A stretch of 64,000 nucleotides of DNA from JAJPIG01 sp035531675 (GCA_035531675.1 DATKSL010000041.1:62001-126000); one strand, 5' to 3'. Shown: positions 1-7,546, counted from the stretch's first letter. Translations and numbers: made by a program. Notes: generated by a model not told the origin, from the sequence alone.

Positions 1-25
1 CTTCGACCCCAGCGCGCTTGACTAG
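1..25 (+). CDS. Possible C-terminal tail of an upstream gene (partial)
   Basis: The second frame is open from the window edge and ends at a TAG at 23-25, giving a tail reading FDPSALD. It overlaps the TTG start proposed for the sensor kinase. Upstream of a PhoR-like kinase one usually finds its response regulator, so this could be the end of a PhoB-like gene. Seven codons are far too few to identify it. Confidence 0.25.
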
Positions 26-1457
26 AAGCCTAAAGCTGCGCCTTGCCGCCGTCATCCTGCTGGCGATCGTGCCGCCGGCGGTGCTGCTGGCGGTAATCGC
101 GGCCAACCAGCCGGGTTACTGGGTATGGATGCTGATCGCGATCGGCGCCGGGGCGCTGCTCGCAATCGTCGCGGCCGGCACCATCGTCGGATGGTGGCTG
201 CAGAGCGTCGAACGCATCAGCGCGGTTGCCTCGGCGCTCGCCGGGCGCCGGCCGCCGGCCCATTTCACCGCCGACTCGCGCGATGCGATGGGCCGCGCCG
301 AGCATCTGCTGCTCGAGAGCGCCGGCGCGGTAATCGCCGACCTCGGCCGGCTGTCCGAGGAGGCCGGCGAGTTCGACGCGATCCTGCGCGGCATGAGCGA
401 AGCGGTGGTGGTCACCAATGCCAACGGCGCCGTGGTGCTGCTCAACGGCGCGGCGCTCAGGATGTTCGCGCTGGCCGAAACTATCGACTACCGCGGCCGC
501 GACTTCGTCGAACTGTGCCGCGATCCGCGCCTGCAGGAATTCGTCGCGCGCTCGATGGCCACGGCGGCCGCCGGCCAGGGCGCGGCCACTGGTCAGCGGA
601 TGGCGAGCGCCGAAATCACCATCCAGACTCCGACGCCGCATAATCTGAGCGCCAGCGCGGCGCCACTCACGCCCGCGCGGGGAGCGGCCGCGGCCTGGGT
701 GTTCGTGTTTCACGACATCACCCAGCTCAAGTCGTACGAGACCGTGCGCACCGACTTCATCGCCAACCTGACGCACGAGTTGCGCACTCCCTTGAGCGCC
801 CTGTGCGGCTATGCGGAGACGCTGATGGAGGGGGTCGACGAGCTCGAGACGCGCCAGCGCTTCCTCGGCATCATCGAGCGCCAGGCGCGCCGCCTTTCGC
901 GCCTGCTCGACGACCTGATTTCACTCTCGGACCTGGAACGCGGCTTCGCCGCGCTCAAGCTGGAGGCGCTGGCGCCGCGCCGCGCGCTCGGCGAAGCGGT
1001 CGATCTGATGCAGGAGCAGGCGCAACGCCACGGCGTCACGCTGGCGATGAAATGCCCCGACGGACTGCCCGAGATCGCCGCCGATCGCGATCGCGTGCAG
1101 CAGGTGATGCTCAACCTGATCGACAACGCCATCAAGTACACGCCGCGCGGCGGCAGCGTCACCGTCGAGTCGCGGGCGGCCTCCGACGGCGCCAACGGCG
1201 AGCCGCATGCGGGCGTCGAACTGGCGGTCGCCGACACCGGCGACGGCATCCCGGCGGCCGACATCCCGCGCCTGACCGAGCGCTTCTACCGGGTCGATCG
1301 GGCACGCTCGCGCGAGCTGGGCGGCACCGGGCTGGGACTCGCGATCGTCAAGCATATCGTGCAGCTTCATCACGGCCGCCTGAAGATCGAGAGCCGCCTG
1401 CGCGAGGGCACGACCGTCACCGTCTGGCTGCCCGCCGCTCAGCCGCCGCCCGCCTGA
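18..1457 (+). CDS. PhoR-like membrane sensor histidine kinase
   Basis: Membrane-bound two-component sensor kinase of 479 residues. Two hydrophobic segments at about residues 9-28 and 36-60 form a membrane hairpin with almost no periplasmic loop, as in PhoR. A PAS-like region (about 118-235) is followed by the HisKA dimerisation helix with the H-box FIANLTHELRTPL; the phospho-accepting histidine is H253. The HATPase domain shows the N-box NLIDNAIKYTPRGG near residue 366, the G1 motif DTGDGIP and the G2 motif GGTGLGLAI. This architecture is typical of phosphate-responsive PhoR. No pst or phoU genes follow, so the phosphate assignment is inference and any PhoB partner would lie upstream of the window. 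The TTG at 18 is the first start in the window and overlaps a possible stop of the preceding gene. A true start outside the window cannot be excluded. Confidence 0.85.
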   Translation: MTRSLKLRLAAVILLAIVPPAVLLAVIAANQPGYWVWMLIAIGAGALLAIVAAGTIVGWWLQSVERISAVASALAGRRPPAHFTADSRDAMGRAEHLLLESAGAVIADLGRLSEEAGEFDAILRGMSEAVVVTNANGAVVLLNGAALRMFALAETIDYRGRDFVELCRDPRLQEFVARSMATAAAGQGAATGQRMASAEITIQTPTPHNLSASAAPLTPARGAAAAWVFVFHDITQLKSYETVRTDFIANLTHELRTPLSALCGYAETLMEGVDELETRQRFLGIIERQARRLSRLLDDLISLSDLERGFAALKLEALAPRRALGEAVDLMQEQAQRHGVTLAMKCPDGLPEIAADRDRVQQVMLNLIDNAIKYTPRGGSVTVESRAASDGANGEPHAGVELAVADTGDGIPAADIPRLTERFYRVDRARSRELGGTGLGLAIVKHIVQLHHGRLKIESRLREGTTVTVWLPAAQPPPA

Positions 1458-1467
1458 ATTTCCTGGG

Positions 1468-1497
1468 CTCCCTCCCCCGAAACAGTGGGGGAGGGAG
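1468..1497. repeat. Palindromic extragenic repeat, copy A
   Basis: A perfect 11-bp inverted repeat (CTCCCTCCCCC against GGGGGAGGGAG) has an 8-nt loop GAAACAGT. It lies 10 bp after the sensor kinase stop codon. Related palindromes occur three times in the 54-bp array at 2299-2436 and once at 2620-2643. It could act as a factor-independent-like 3' end, but no T-run follows. Its recurrence suggests a REP-type extragenic element. Confidence 0.75.
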
Positions 1498-1512
1498 TCA
1501 GAAGCGTGCGCG

Positions 1513-1563
1513 CATCGCGCGGCGGACCACCATCCTTGAAACGCGATCGTCATTATGAAAAGT
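1513..1563. repeat. 51-bp direct repeat, copy 1
   Basis: The 51 bases at 1513-1563 are identical to 2663-2713, about 1.15 kb away. Each copy is preceded by a CTCCC...GGGAG palindrome and the words GAGTCAG. Each is followed 10-12 bp later by the nonamer AGCGTGCGC (1574-1582 and 2726-2734). The second AGCGTGCGC runs into the first bases of tRNA-Arg. Together the copies flank the selenoprotein-like CMD gene and the 54-bp array. Confidence 0.85.
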
Positions 1564-1623
1564 GAGGAGGACTAGCGTGCGCGCCGGAAATTCCATCTGA
1601 GTTGAAAGAGCGGGGTCGAAGAA

Positions 1624-2238
1624 ATGGCGCCGAGAATAAAATTAATCGAAGACCTCAACAACCCACCGCCCGAGGTCGGCAAGGTCCTCGCCGCGTACAT
1701 GGAACGGACCGGAGGGCAATACGCGAAGATCGCCCTCGACATGGACCATCCATGGCGCCAGAAGGGGACCGACGACCATCATCAATGGGCGTTACAGATA
1801 GCCAACGCTTACGGACTCAGCCCGCGGCTGCTGGAACTGAAACTCCAGTACGACTGGTACCTGGTGCGCGAGGGGCTGATTGCTCAGCGTTCGCAGCAAC
1901 TGGTCGAGATGTTAGGCACGGTGATCGCCGGGGCCCTGCAATGCCCGTATTGAACTGCCTGGCATTCAGCCGCGTCGCGGTTTGCAGGAGCAGGTGCGGA
2001 GCAAGTCGAAAAACTCAAGGATTACGATCAGCACCGGGCGGCATTTTCGGAGCTTGAGCTCGCGGTTTTCGATTACGGCCGGAAGATTGCGCTGTGGGCC
2101 TACAAGGTAACGGACGAGGAAATCGAACACTTAAAGCAATGGTTTAATGATGCGGAATTGGTCGAGCTGACCGAACTGGCCTGCCATTTCACGGCGCTCG
2201 CCAAATTTTTCCCATCGCTTGACGTCGAGATTTGGTGA
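1624..2238 (+). CDS. AhpD/CMD-family thiol peroxidase-like protein, candidate CxxU selenoprotein
   Basis: The frame beginning at ATG 1624 reaches a TGA at 1951-1953 after 109 codons. It then continues with no other stop for 94 more codons to a final TGA at 2236-2238. The downstream part is clearly CMD-family (AVFDYGRK, TDEEIEHL, DAELVELTELACHF, ending in LDVEIW). Around the internal TGA the protein reads QCPY-[TGA]-TAWHSAAS. With TGA as residue 110 the active-site spacing is E95-x11-C107-x2-[110]-x3-H114. This matches the E118/C130/C133/H137 proton-relay set known for mycobacterial AhpD. The TGA thus replaces the second cysteine of CxxC, which fits selenocysteine insertion better than random decay. 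Family members reduce peroxides or act as CMD-type enzymes; the substrate here is unknown. TTA and AAT codons and a lower GC content than the neighbours hint at transfer. The alternative is a recent TGC/TGT-to-TGA nonsense mutation in a cysteine homologue. No selA, selB, selC or selD lies in the window. Confidence 0.7.
1955..1993 (+). promoter_or_regulatory. SECIS-like stem-loop after the in-frame UGA
   Basis: One base after the UGA the mRNA can fold into a long hairpin. Pairs 1955-1957 with 1991-1993 and 1958-1961 with 1985-1988 form the base. An internal loop follows, then a 6-bp apical stem AGCCGC (1968-1973) with GCGGTT (1977-1982) closing a GUC loop at 1974-1976. The apical loop begins with G-U and lies 21-23 nt after the UGA. 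That agrees with the known bacterial SECIS rule of a small apical loop with a leading G about 16-37 nt downstream. The folding was done by eye; no energy was computed. Confidence 0.5.
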
Positions 2239-2298
2239 GCAAGCTGACCGGCCTCCTGGGCCTCAAAAAAAGAGGCGTCGAGAGTATCTCACTTCCGC

Positions 2299-2436
2299 CC
2301 CCTCAGTTTTGGGGGAGGGTTGCGATGCGGCTCGCGGATGTTTGACTCCCTCCCCCTGTGTTTTGGGGGAGGGTTGCGATACGGCTCGCGGATGTTTGAC
2401 TCCCTCCCCCACTGTTTTGGGGGAGGGTTGGGGTGG
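2299..2436. repeat. 54-bp tandem repeat containing palindromes
   Basis: Unit 1 (2307-2360) and unit 2 (2361-2414) differ at 3 of 54 positions, and a third partial unit starts at 2415. Each unit carries the halves CTCCCTCCCCC and GGGGGAGGG, so each junction forms a hairpin. The palindrome is the same family as at 1468-1497. Both strands are open in several frames, producing proline-rich or glycine-rich peptides. The repetitive nature and lack of start signals argue against a gene. There are no spacers, so it is not CRISPR. The rest of 2437-2619 holds nothing I recognise. Confidence 0.8.
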
Positions 2437-2619
2437 GGGTCGAAGACTATTCTGACTGTCTGTGAGAACCGTCTCGATTTGAATCCGAATCTGCTCGATC
2501 GAAAGCTCGACCAATCACCAAAGTCGGCCACGCCGGAAGCATCGGCGCAAAAAGATTAGGACGAGGAAGCGCCGCAGAAAAAGCCCCCGGCGCTTCCTCG
2601 CTCGACCCTCACCCCAGCC

Positions 2620-2643
2620 CTCCCCCGAAACTGAGGGGGGGAG
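2620..2643. repeat. Palindromic extragenic repeat, copy B
   Basis: CTCCCCC (2620-2626) pairs with GGGGGAG (2637-2643) around a short loop containing GAAACTGA. It is followed by GTCAG and, 20 bp on, by the second 51-bp repeat. This is the same order of elements as at 1468-1563. Confidence 0.65.
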
Positions 2644-2662
2644 TCAGCAGCGCGCACGTGTT

Positions 2663-2713
2663 CATCGCGCGGCGGACCACCATCCTTGAAACGCGATCGT
2701 CATTATGAAAAGT
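2663..2713. repeat. 51-bp direct repeat, copy 2
   Basis: Identical to 1513-1563. It ends 17 bp before the 5' end of tRNA-Arg, so it may include the tRNA promoter region. It contains TTGAAA, but I see no well-spaced -10 box. The pair is a candidate scar of an insertion or segmental duplication next to the tRNA. Confidence 0.85.
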
Positions 2714-2730
2714 CTTTAAGGTTCCAGCGT

Positions 2731-2807
2731 GCGCCGTTAGCTCAGCGGATTAGAGCGGCAGACTACGGATCTGTAGGTCGGGGGTTCAAATCCCTCACGG
2801 CGCACCA
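2731..2807 (+). tRNA. tRNA-Arg (anticodon ACG), CCA encoded
   Basis: A full cloverleaf can be drawn. The acceptor stem is GCGCCGT with ACGGCGC. The D-arm is GCTC/GAGC. The anticodon stem is GCAGA/TCTGT with loop CTACGGA (anticodon ACG, positions 34-36). The variable loop is AGGTC. The T-stem is GGGGG/CCCTC with loop TTCAAAT. The discriminator A and CCA are encoded. ACG is the arginine anticodon whose A34 is normally deaminated to inosine by TadA. Confidence 0.97.
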
Positions 2808-2907
2808 GGCAAACTCCCTAACCTTCAATCAAAACTTGTGATTCCACGCCCGATGCGGGTCCGCGCGCGCATCATGTCCGGCGCGGATGCTATGCTGAAA
2901 CCCGCCG

Positions 2908-3927
2908 ATGCGACTCGCTGATCTCGATTACGAACTGCCGCCGGAACGAATCGCGCAGCATCCGATCGCTGAGCGCGACGACGCCCGCCTGATGGTGGTC
3001 GAGCGCGGGACCGCTGCGATCGAGCATGCGCGCTTCCGCAAGCTCGGCCGCTTTCTCCATGAGGGCGACCTGCTGGTGCTCAACGATACCCGGGTCTTTC
3101 CGGCGCGGCTCTTTGCCCGCAAACCATCGGGCGGGCGGCTCGAACTGCTGATGGTGCGGCCGGCGAGCGATCCGCCGGGCGGATGGGTGGCGCTGATGCG
3201 CGCCCATCACGCGCCCAAAGAGGGTGATAGGCTGGCGATCGAATCCGGCCCGACGCTCAGGGTGGTGCGCTACGAGCGTCCCGGCCGTCCGGTGCTGGTC
3301 AGCGAGAACGGCCGTTCGATCGACGAGCTGATCCAGGCCCACGGACGCCTCGCGCTGCCGCCCTATATCGATCGCGAGCCCGAAGCCGAGGATGCCGCCG
3401 CGTATCAGACCGTCTATGCCGCGCAAACCGGGGCGGTCGCCGCGCCGACCGCGGGCTTGCATTTCACGCCCGCCCTGATGGACGAGCTGGCGGCGGCCGG
3501 AATCCGGCTCGCGCGCCTGACGCTCCATATCGGGCCGGGAACTTTCGCGCCGGTACGCAGCGCCGAGGTCGAGGCGCATACCATGGAGGCCGAGTGGTAC
3601 ACGATTCCGCCCGCCGCCCGCGACGCGATCGAGCTGGCGCGGCGCACCGGCGGACGCGTGATCGCGGTCGGCACCAGCAGCGTCCGCGCGCTCGAATCGT
3701 TCGCGGTCACCGGCGATGCGGAGGGCTCGACCGGGCTCTTCATCGCGCCCGGGTTTCGATTCAAGCTGGTCGACGCGATGGTGACGAACTTTCATATGCC
3801 GCGCAGCACGGTGCTGGCGATGGTGATGGCGATGGCGGGACGCGAGCTGATCCTCAAGGCCTATCGCGAGGCGATTCGCCACCGTTATCGTTTTCTGAGC
3901 TACGGCGACGCGATGCTGATCCTGTAA
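2908..3927 (+). CDS. queA: S-adenosylmethionine:tRNA ribosyltransferase-isomerase QueA
   Basis: Catalyses transfer and isomerisation of the ribosyl group of SAM onto 7-aminomethyl-7-deazaguanine at tRNA position 34, forming epoxyqueuosine. At 339 residues it has the usual family length. It begins with MRLADLDYELPPERIAQHP and contains the family motifs NDTRVFPARLFARK, PTAGLHFTPALMDEL, HIGPGTFAPV and TNFHMPRSTV. The stop TAA overlaps the ATG of tgt (taATGa), so the two queuosine genes are translationally coupled. The ATG at 2908 gives the canonical N-terminus; there is no strong ribosome-binding site upstream. Confidence 0.97.
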   Translation: MRLADLDYELPPERIAQHPIAERDDARLMVVERGTAAIEHARFRKLGRFLHEGDLLVLNDTRVFPARLFARKPSGGRLELLMVRPASDPPGGWVALMRAHHAPKEGDRLAIESGPTLRVVRYERPGRPVLVSENGRSIDELIQAHGRLALPPYIDREPEAEDAAAYQTVYAAQTGAVAAPTAGLHFTPALMDELAAAGIRLARLTLHIGPGTFAPVRSAEVEAHTMEAEWYTIPPAARDAIELARRTGGRVIAVGTSSVRALESFAVTGDAEGSTGLFIAPGFRFKLVDAMVTNFHMPRSTVLAMVMAMAGRELILKAYREAIRHRYRFLSYGDAMLIL

Positions 3928-5075
3928 TGAACGGCGCCGTGAGTATCAGCGTCACTGCGCGCGACGGCGCGGCCCGCACCGCGCGGCTGACGACCCCGCA
4001 TGGCGACGTGCCGACCCCGGCCTTCATGCCGGTGGGCACCCGCGCGGTGGTCAAAACGATGGGGCCCGACGAGCTGTGGTCGATGGGTTACCGGCTGGTG
4101 CTCGCCAACGCCTATCATCTCGCCGTCCGCCCCGGCGCCGAGCTGGTTCACGAGTTGGGCGGGGTGGCCCGCTTCATGGGCTTCGCCGGCGCGGTGCTGA
4201 CCGATTCCGGCGGCTTCCAGGCGATGAGTCTGGCCAGTATCAATTCGATCAGCGAGGCCGGGATCCGTTTTCGATCGCATCTCGACGGCGCGCCGCTGAT
4301 GTTCACGCCCGAGAGCGCAGTCGAGCTCCAGGAGCAGCTCGGATCCGATCTGATGATGTCGCTCGATGAATGCACGCCCTACCCGGTGACGCCCGAGCGC
4401 GCCCGCGCCTCGGCCGAGATGACGGCGCGCTGGGCCGAGCGCGGCCTGCGCGCACATCGCAGCACCGTGCAGGCGCTGTTCGGAATCGTGCAGGGCAGTA
4501 TCTATCCCGATCTGCGCCGGATGAGTGCGCGCCAGATAACCGCGCTGGAGTTCGACGGCTTCGCCACCGGCGGGCTGTCGGTCGGCGAGCCCAAGGCGGC
4601 GATGCGCGAGATGGCGGCGCTGGCGGCCGAAATGCTGCCCGCGGCGAAGCCGCGCTACCTGATGGGGGTCGGCACGCCGGAGGATCTGCTCGCCGCCATC
4701 GCGATGGGTTACGATCTGTTCGATTGTGTGCTGCCGACGCGCAACGCGCGCAACGGCGGCGCCTTCACCAGCCACGGCCGGATCGCGATCAAGCGCGCCG
4801 CCTACACCCGCGATCCGCGGCCGCTCGATGCGGATTGCGGATGCCGTTGCTGTGTGACCTTCACGCGCGCCTATCTGCGCCATCTCTACATGAGCGGCGA
4901 AATTCTGGCGGCTCGCGCACTGACCGAACATAACCTGTTTTTCTATGCTGGCTTGATGCGTCAGGCGCAAGCTGCTATCGCATCGGGCACCTACCGGACG
5001 TTTTCCCGTGCGGTGATTGACCGGATTTCAGCCGGCGACGGCGAGGCCGGTGGAGTAAAAAGCGATGTGGTTTGA
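3927..5075 (+). CDS. tgt: Queuine tRNA-ribosyltransferase (TGT)
   Basis: Exchanges guanine 34 of tRNAs with GUN anticodons for the 7-deazaguanine precursor preQ1. The 382-residue protein shows DSGGFQAMS, the nucleophile region LDECTPYP, GGLSVGEP, FDCVLPTRNARNG and the zinc site CGCRCC followed by H in TEHNLFF, all typical of bacterial TGT. The start ATG overlaps the queA stop; an upstream extension of the same frame is simply antisense-free queA sequence. The 3' end overlaps yajC by 11 bp, so queA-tgt-yajC-secD is one transcription unit, an arrangement common in proteobacteria. Confidence 0.97.
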   Translation: MNGAVSISVTARDGAARTARLTTPHGDVPTPAFMPVGTRAVVKTMGPDELWSMGYRLVLANAYHLAVRPGAELVHELGGVARFMGFAGAVLTDSGGFQAMSLASINSISEAGIRFRSHLDGAPLMFTPESAVELQEQLGSDLMMSLDECTPYPVTPERARASAEMTARWAERGLRAHRSTVQALFGIVQGSIYPDLRRMSARQITALEFDGFATGGLSVGEPKAAMREMAALAAEMLPAAKPRYLMGVGTPEDLLAAIAMGYDLFDCVLPTRNARNGGAFTSHGRIAIKRAAYTRDPRPLDADCGCRCCVTFTRAYLRHLYMSGEILAARALTEHNLFFYAGLMRQAQAAIASGTYRTFSRAVIDRISAGDGEAGGVKSDVV

Positions 5076-5424
5076 AGGAATAGCATGGGCCGCCAGTGCG
5101 TCGGCCCCGGCGCAGGGCGGATTCGATCAAGTCCTATGGACGATGATCGTGCCGTTCGCGATGATCTTCGGGATTGCCTATTTTCTGCTGATTCGGCCGC
5201 AGACCCAGAAGGCGAGCGAGCACCAGAAGATGGTCGGCGGCCTCAAGCGCAACGACGAGGTGGTGACCTCGGGCGGCATTTTGGGCAAAATTGTGGAGCT
5301 CGGCGATCGGCTGGTGACGCTCGAAATCGCCCCCAACGTGCGCATCAGGATCGAGCGCGCGCAGATCGGGGCGGTCTCAACCTACGGCAAAGGGTCGTCC
5401 TCCAAGAAGGAGCAGAACGGCTGA
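5065..5424 (+). CDS. yajC: Preprotein translocase subunit YajC
   Basis: Small single-span inner-membrane accessory subunit of the SecDF-YajC complex. The 119-residue protein has one membrane segment at about 23-43 (WTMIVPFAMIFGIAYFLLI) followed by the hallmark RPQ turn and a cytoplasmic domain with NDEVVTSGGILGKI. It starts within the last codons of tgt and is 30 bp from secD, which fits its role with SecD in protein export. Confidence 0.95.
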   Translation: MWFEGIAWAASASAPAQGGFDQVLWTMIVPFAMIFGIAYFLLIRPQTQKASEHQKMVGGLKRNDEVVTSGGILGKIVELGDRLVTLEIAPNVRIRIERAQIGAVSTYGKGSSSKKEQNG

Positions 5425-5454
5425 GGCCAGTTTTGCAACAAGGAATTTGAGCTC

Positions 5455-7113
5455 GTGGCGGCGCAAAATCAAAACCTGGCACCAATTCTCGTCCTGCTCG
5501 CGATTGCGATCGCGATCCTCTACCTGCATCTGAGCGGCGGGAGCGGCAAGACGCGGCTCTACTTGGCCGGCCTCCTGACCGCAGTCGGCGTACTGGTGAT
5601 GCTGCCGACCTTGGCGGTGCCGATGCCCAACTGGTACCGGACCTGGTTTCCAACCCCCAAAATCCAGCTCGGGCTGGATCTGCAGGGCGGCAGCCATCTG
5701 CTGCTCGAAGTGCAGCTCGACGCCGCCGTCAAGACCGCGTTGCGGCGCCGCGGCGACGATCTCAAGCGCGAGCTCGCCAGCAACAAGATCGATGCCGGGA
5801 TTTCCGAGAATGCCGCCGGCGCGGTGATCGTCACACTGAAGAACGGCAGCCAACGCTCCCAGTTTCTTGATGTCGTCGACCGGCTGTTCAACGACATGAC
5901 CGTGAACCAGGCCGCCGGCACAGGGGGCGCGGCCTATACGTTGAACTTCAAGCCGCGCCAGCTTGCCCAGGCCCGCTCTTCGGCGATGGACCAGGCGCTG
6001 GAGACGATCCGCAACCGTATCGACCAGCTCGGCGTGCGCGAAACCACCGTCGAGCGTGAAGGCGAAGATCGAATCCTGGTGCAACTGCCCGGCATCCAGG
6101 ATCCCGAGCGCGCCAAGGAGCTGATCGGCAAGACCGCGGTGCTCGAGTTCAAGCTGGTCGACGACGGCCACCCGGTCTCCGACGCGATCCGCAACGGACC
6201 GCCGCCCGGCGACCAGGTGCTCTACGGCCGGCCCGAAGCCGGCGGCCGCGAACCCTACCTGGTCGAGACCCCGGTGCTGATGACCGGCGACGTGGTGACC
6301 GACGCGCGGGTGCGGCCGGGCGGAAGGCTCGAGGGGCCGTACGTGACGGTCGACCTCGATCGGCGCGGGGCCGATGTTTTCGACGCGCTGACCGCCTCCA
6401 ACGTCGGACGCCGGCTGGCGATCATTCTCGACAATACGGTCTACTCGGCGCCGGTAATCAAGGAACGAATCCCCGGCGGGCGGGTGCAGATCACCGGCAA
6501 TTTCTCGATCGATGACGCCCACGAGCTGGCGATCGTGCTGCGCTCGGGCGCGCTGCCGGCGCCGGTCAACATCATCGAGGAGCGGACCGTCGGTCCGTCG
6601 CTGGGACGCGATTCGATCCGCAACGGCGAGTTGTCATTTGTGGTCGGCGCGGCGGCGGTGCTGATCTTCATGGTGGCCTACTACAGCGGCGCCGGAATCT
6701 TGGCCGACTTCGGGCTGACGCTCAACATCCTGCTGCTGGTATGCGTGATGGCGGCGCTCGAGGCGACCCTGACCCTGCCGGGCATCGCGGGTATCGTGCT
6801 GACGCTGGGCATGTCGGTTGACGCCAACGTGCTGATCAATGAGCGGATGCGCGAGGAGCTGCGCGCGGGCAAGAGTCCGCGCGAGGCGGTCAAGCTCGGC
6901 TACGAGCGGGCCTGGTCGGCGGTGCGCGATTCGAATATCTCGACCTTTGCCGCCGGGCTGATCCTGTTCGAGTTCGGCACCGGTCCGGTCAAGGGCTTTG
7001 CCGTGACGCTGTGCGTCGGTATCCTGACTGGTCTGTTCTCCTGTATCGTGGTGACGCGCGCATGGTATGATTACCTGATAAGCCAGCGCCGGCTGAACAC
7101 CATAAGTGTCTGA
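5455..7113 (+). CDS. secD: Protein translocase subunit SecD
   Basis: Inner-membrane subunit that uses the proton gradient to pull exported proteins through SecYEG. It has 552 residues. After an N-terminal pair of hydrophobic segments (about 9-25 and 36-53) comes the LGLDLQGGSHLLLEV signature, then the large periplasmic domain with RNRIDQLGV and VQLPGIQDPERAKELIG. The C-terminal bundle contains MSVDANVLINERMREE and SAVRDSNISTF. It starts at GTG 5455; no ATG is available nearby. SecF normally follows directly, but the next gene is a small helix-turn-helix protein, so a separate secF elsewhere is expected. Confidence 0.95.
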   Translation: MAAQNQNLAPILVLLAIAIAILYLHLSGGSGKTRLYLAGLLTAVGVLVMLPTLAVPMPNWYRTWFPTPKIQLGLDLQGGSHLLLEVQLDAAVKTALRRRGDDLKRELASNKIDAGISENAAGAVIVTLKNGSQRSQFLDVVDRLFNDMTVNQAAGTGGAAYTLNFKPRQLAQARSSAMDQALETIRNRIDQLGVRETTVEREGEDRILVQLPGIQDPERAKELIGKTAVLEFKLVDDGHPVSDAIRNGPPPGDQVLYGRPEAGGREPYLVETPVLMTGDVVTDARVRPGGRLEGPYVTVDLDRRGADVFDALTASNVGRRLAIILDNTVYSAPVIKERIPGGRVQITGNFSIDDAHELAIVLRSGALPAPVNIIEERTVGPSLGRDSIRNGELSFVVGAAAVLIFMVAYYSGAGILADFGLTLNILLLVCVMAALEATLTLPGIAGIVLTLGMSVDANVLINERMREELRAGKSPREAVKLGYERAWSAVRDSNISTFAAGLILFEFGTGPVKGFAVTLCVGILTGLFSCIVVTRAWYDYLISQRRLNTISV

Positions 7114-7193
7114 TTTGGAAAGATTTTTTGGGCCGCGCGCGAAGCGCCGCAGTGGTGTATACTAACCGCTTAGCGCTTGGCTTGACTTGTAAG

Positions 7194-7454
7194 ATGACGC
7201 CGTATTACAAAGCCTCGTCCCTTTCGACCCGTACGAAAGGGCGTCCTGTTTGGATGACGATTGCCGATAAAGACGATGTGCTGCTGAACTCGCGGGAGGT
7301 CGCCTTTCTGCTCGACCTCAGCCCCGATACCGTTAACGAGTTCGCGCGGCGCAACCTGTTGCCTGCCTTCAAGAAGGGCCGCCAATGGCGGTTCCGCAAG
7401 CGCGATATTGCTTCCTTCAAGCGCCAGATGAGGGGCGTGAACGCCGCTGCATAG
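7194..7454 (+). CDS. Small excisionase/MerR-type helix-turn-helix protein
   Basis: Encodes 86 residues from ATG 7194, or 66 from ATG 7254. The C-terminal 50 residues match the HTH_17 excisionase-like fold: LLNSREVAFLLDLSPDTVNEFARRN and then FKKGRQWRFRKRDIASF, the winged-helix pattern in which a helix pair is followed by a GRQWRF beta wing. Such proteins bind DNA as small regulators or as recombination directionality factors. A TATACT box at 7158-7163 could be its promoter, but no good -35 box is seen. There is no integrase nearby, so a regulatory role is more likely than excision. The start is uncertain because neither ATG has a strong ribosome-binding site. Confidence 0.75.
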   Translation: MTPYYKASSLSTRTKGRPVWMTIADKDDVLLNSREVAFLLDLSPDTVNEFARRNLLPAFKKGRQWRFRKRDIASFKRQMRGVNAAA

Positions 7455-7546
7455 GGCGTCGCGCGCGGGGGAAAGATGATGCGGCGGTGGCAGCGTTGAG
7501 CTGGCTCTGGATTCCTAAATTACCGGGACTTGGAGAGGTGTGAGCG

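Noticed and set aside
1602..2057. Alternative reading frame overlapping the CMD gene
   Set aside because: It has no motif and no start signal, while the CMD frame carries the family active site on both sides of the UGA.
2299..2436. CRISPR-like array
   Set aside because: Only two and a half units of 54 bp, directly adjacent, with no spacers and no cas genes. It is a tandem extragenic repeat.
2219..2559. Short reading frames with repeated SPSPxTxGEG or NPPPK peptides
   Set aside because: They are produced by the palindromic 54-bp repeat in several frames and on both strands. No ribosome-binding sites or conserved start.
2731..2807. Integration site (att) at the tRNA-Arg 3' end
   Set aside because: The direct repeat lies on the 5' side of the tRNA and does not include its 3' end. 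There is no integrase in the window.
7158..7163. TATACT as a promoter for the HTH gene
   Set aside because: No -35 box at proper spacing and no extended -10; kept only as a remark in the gene entry.
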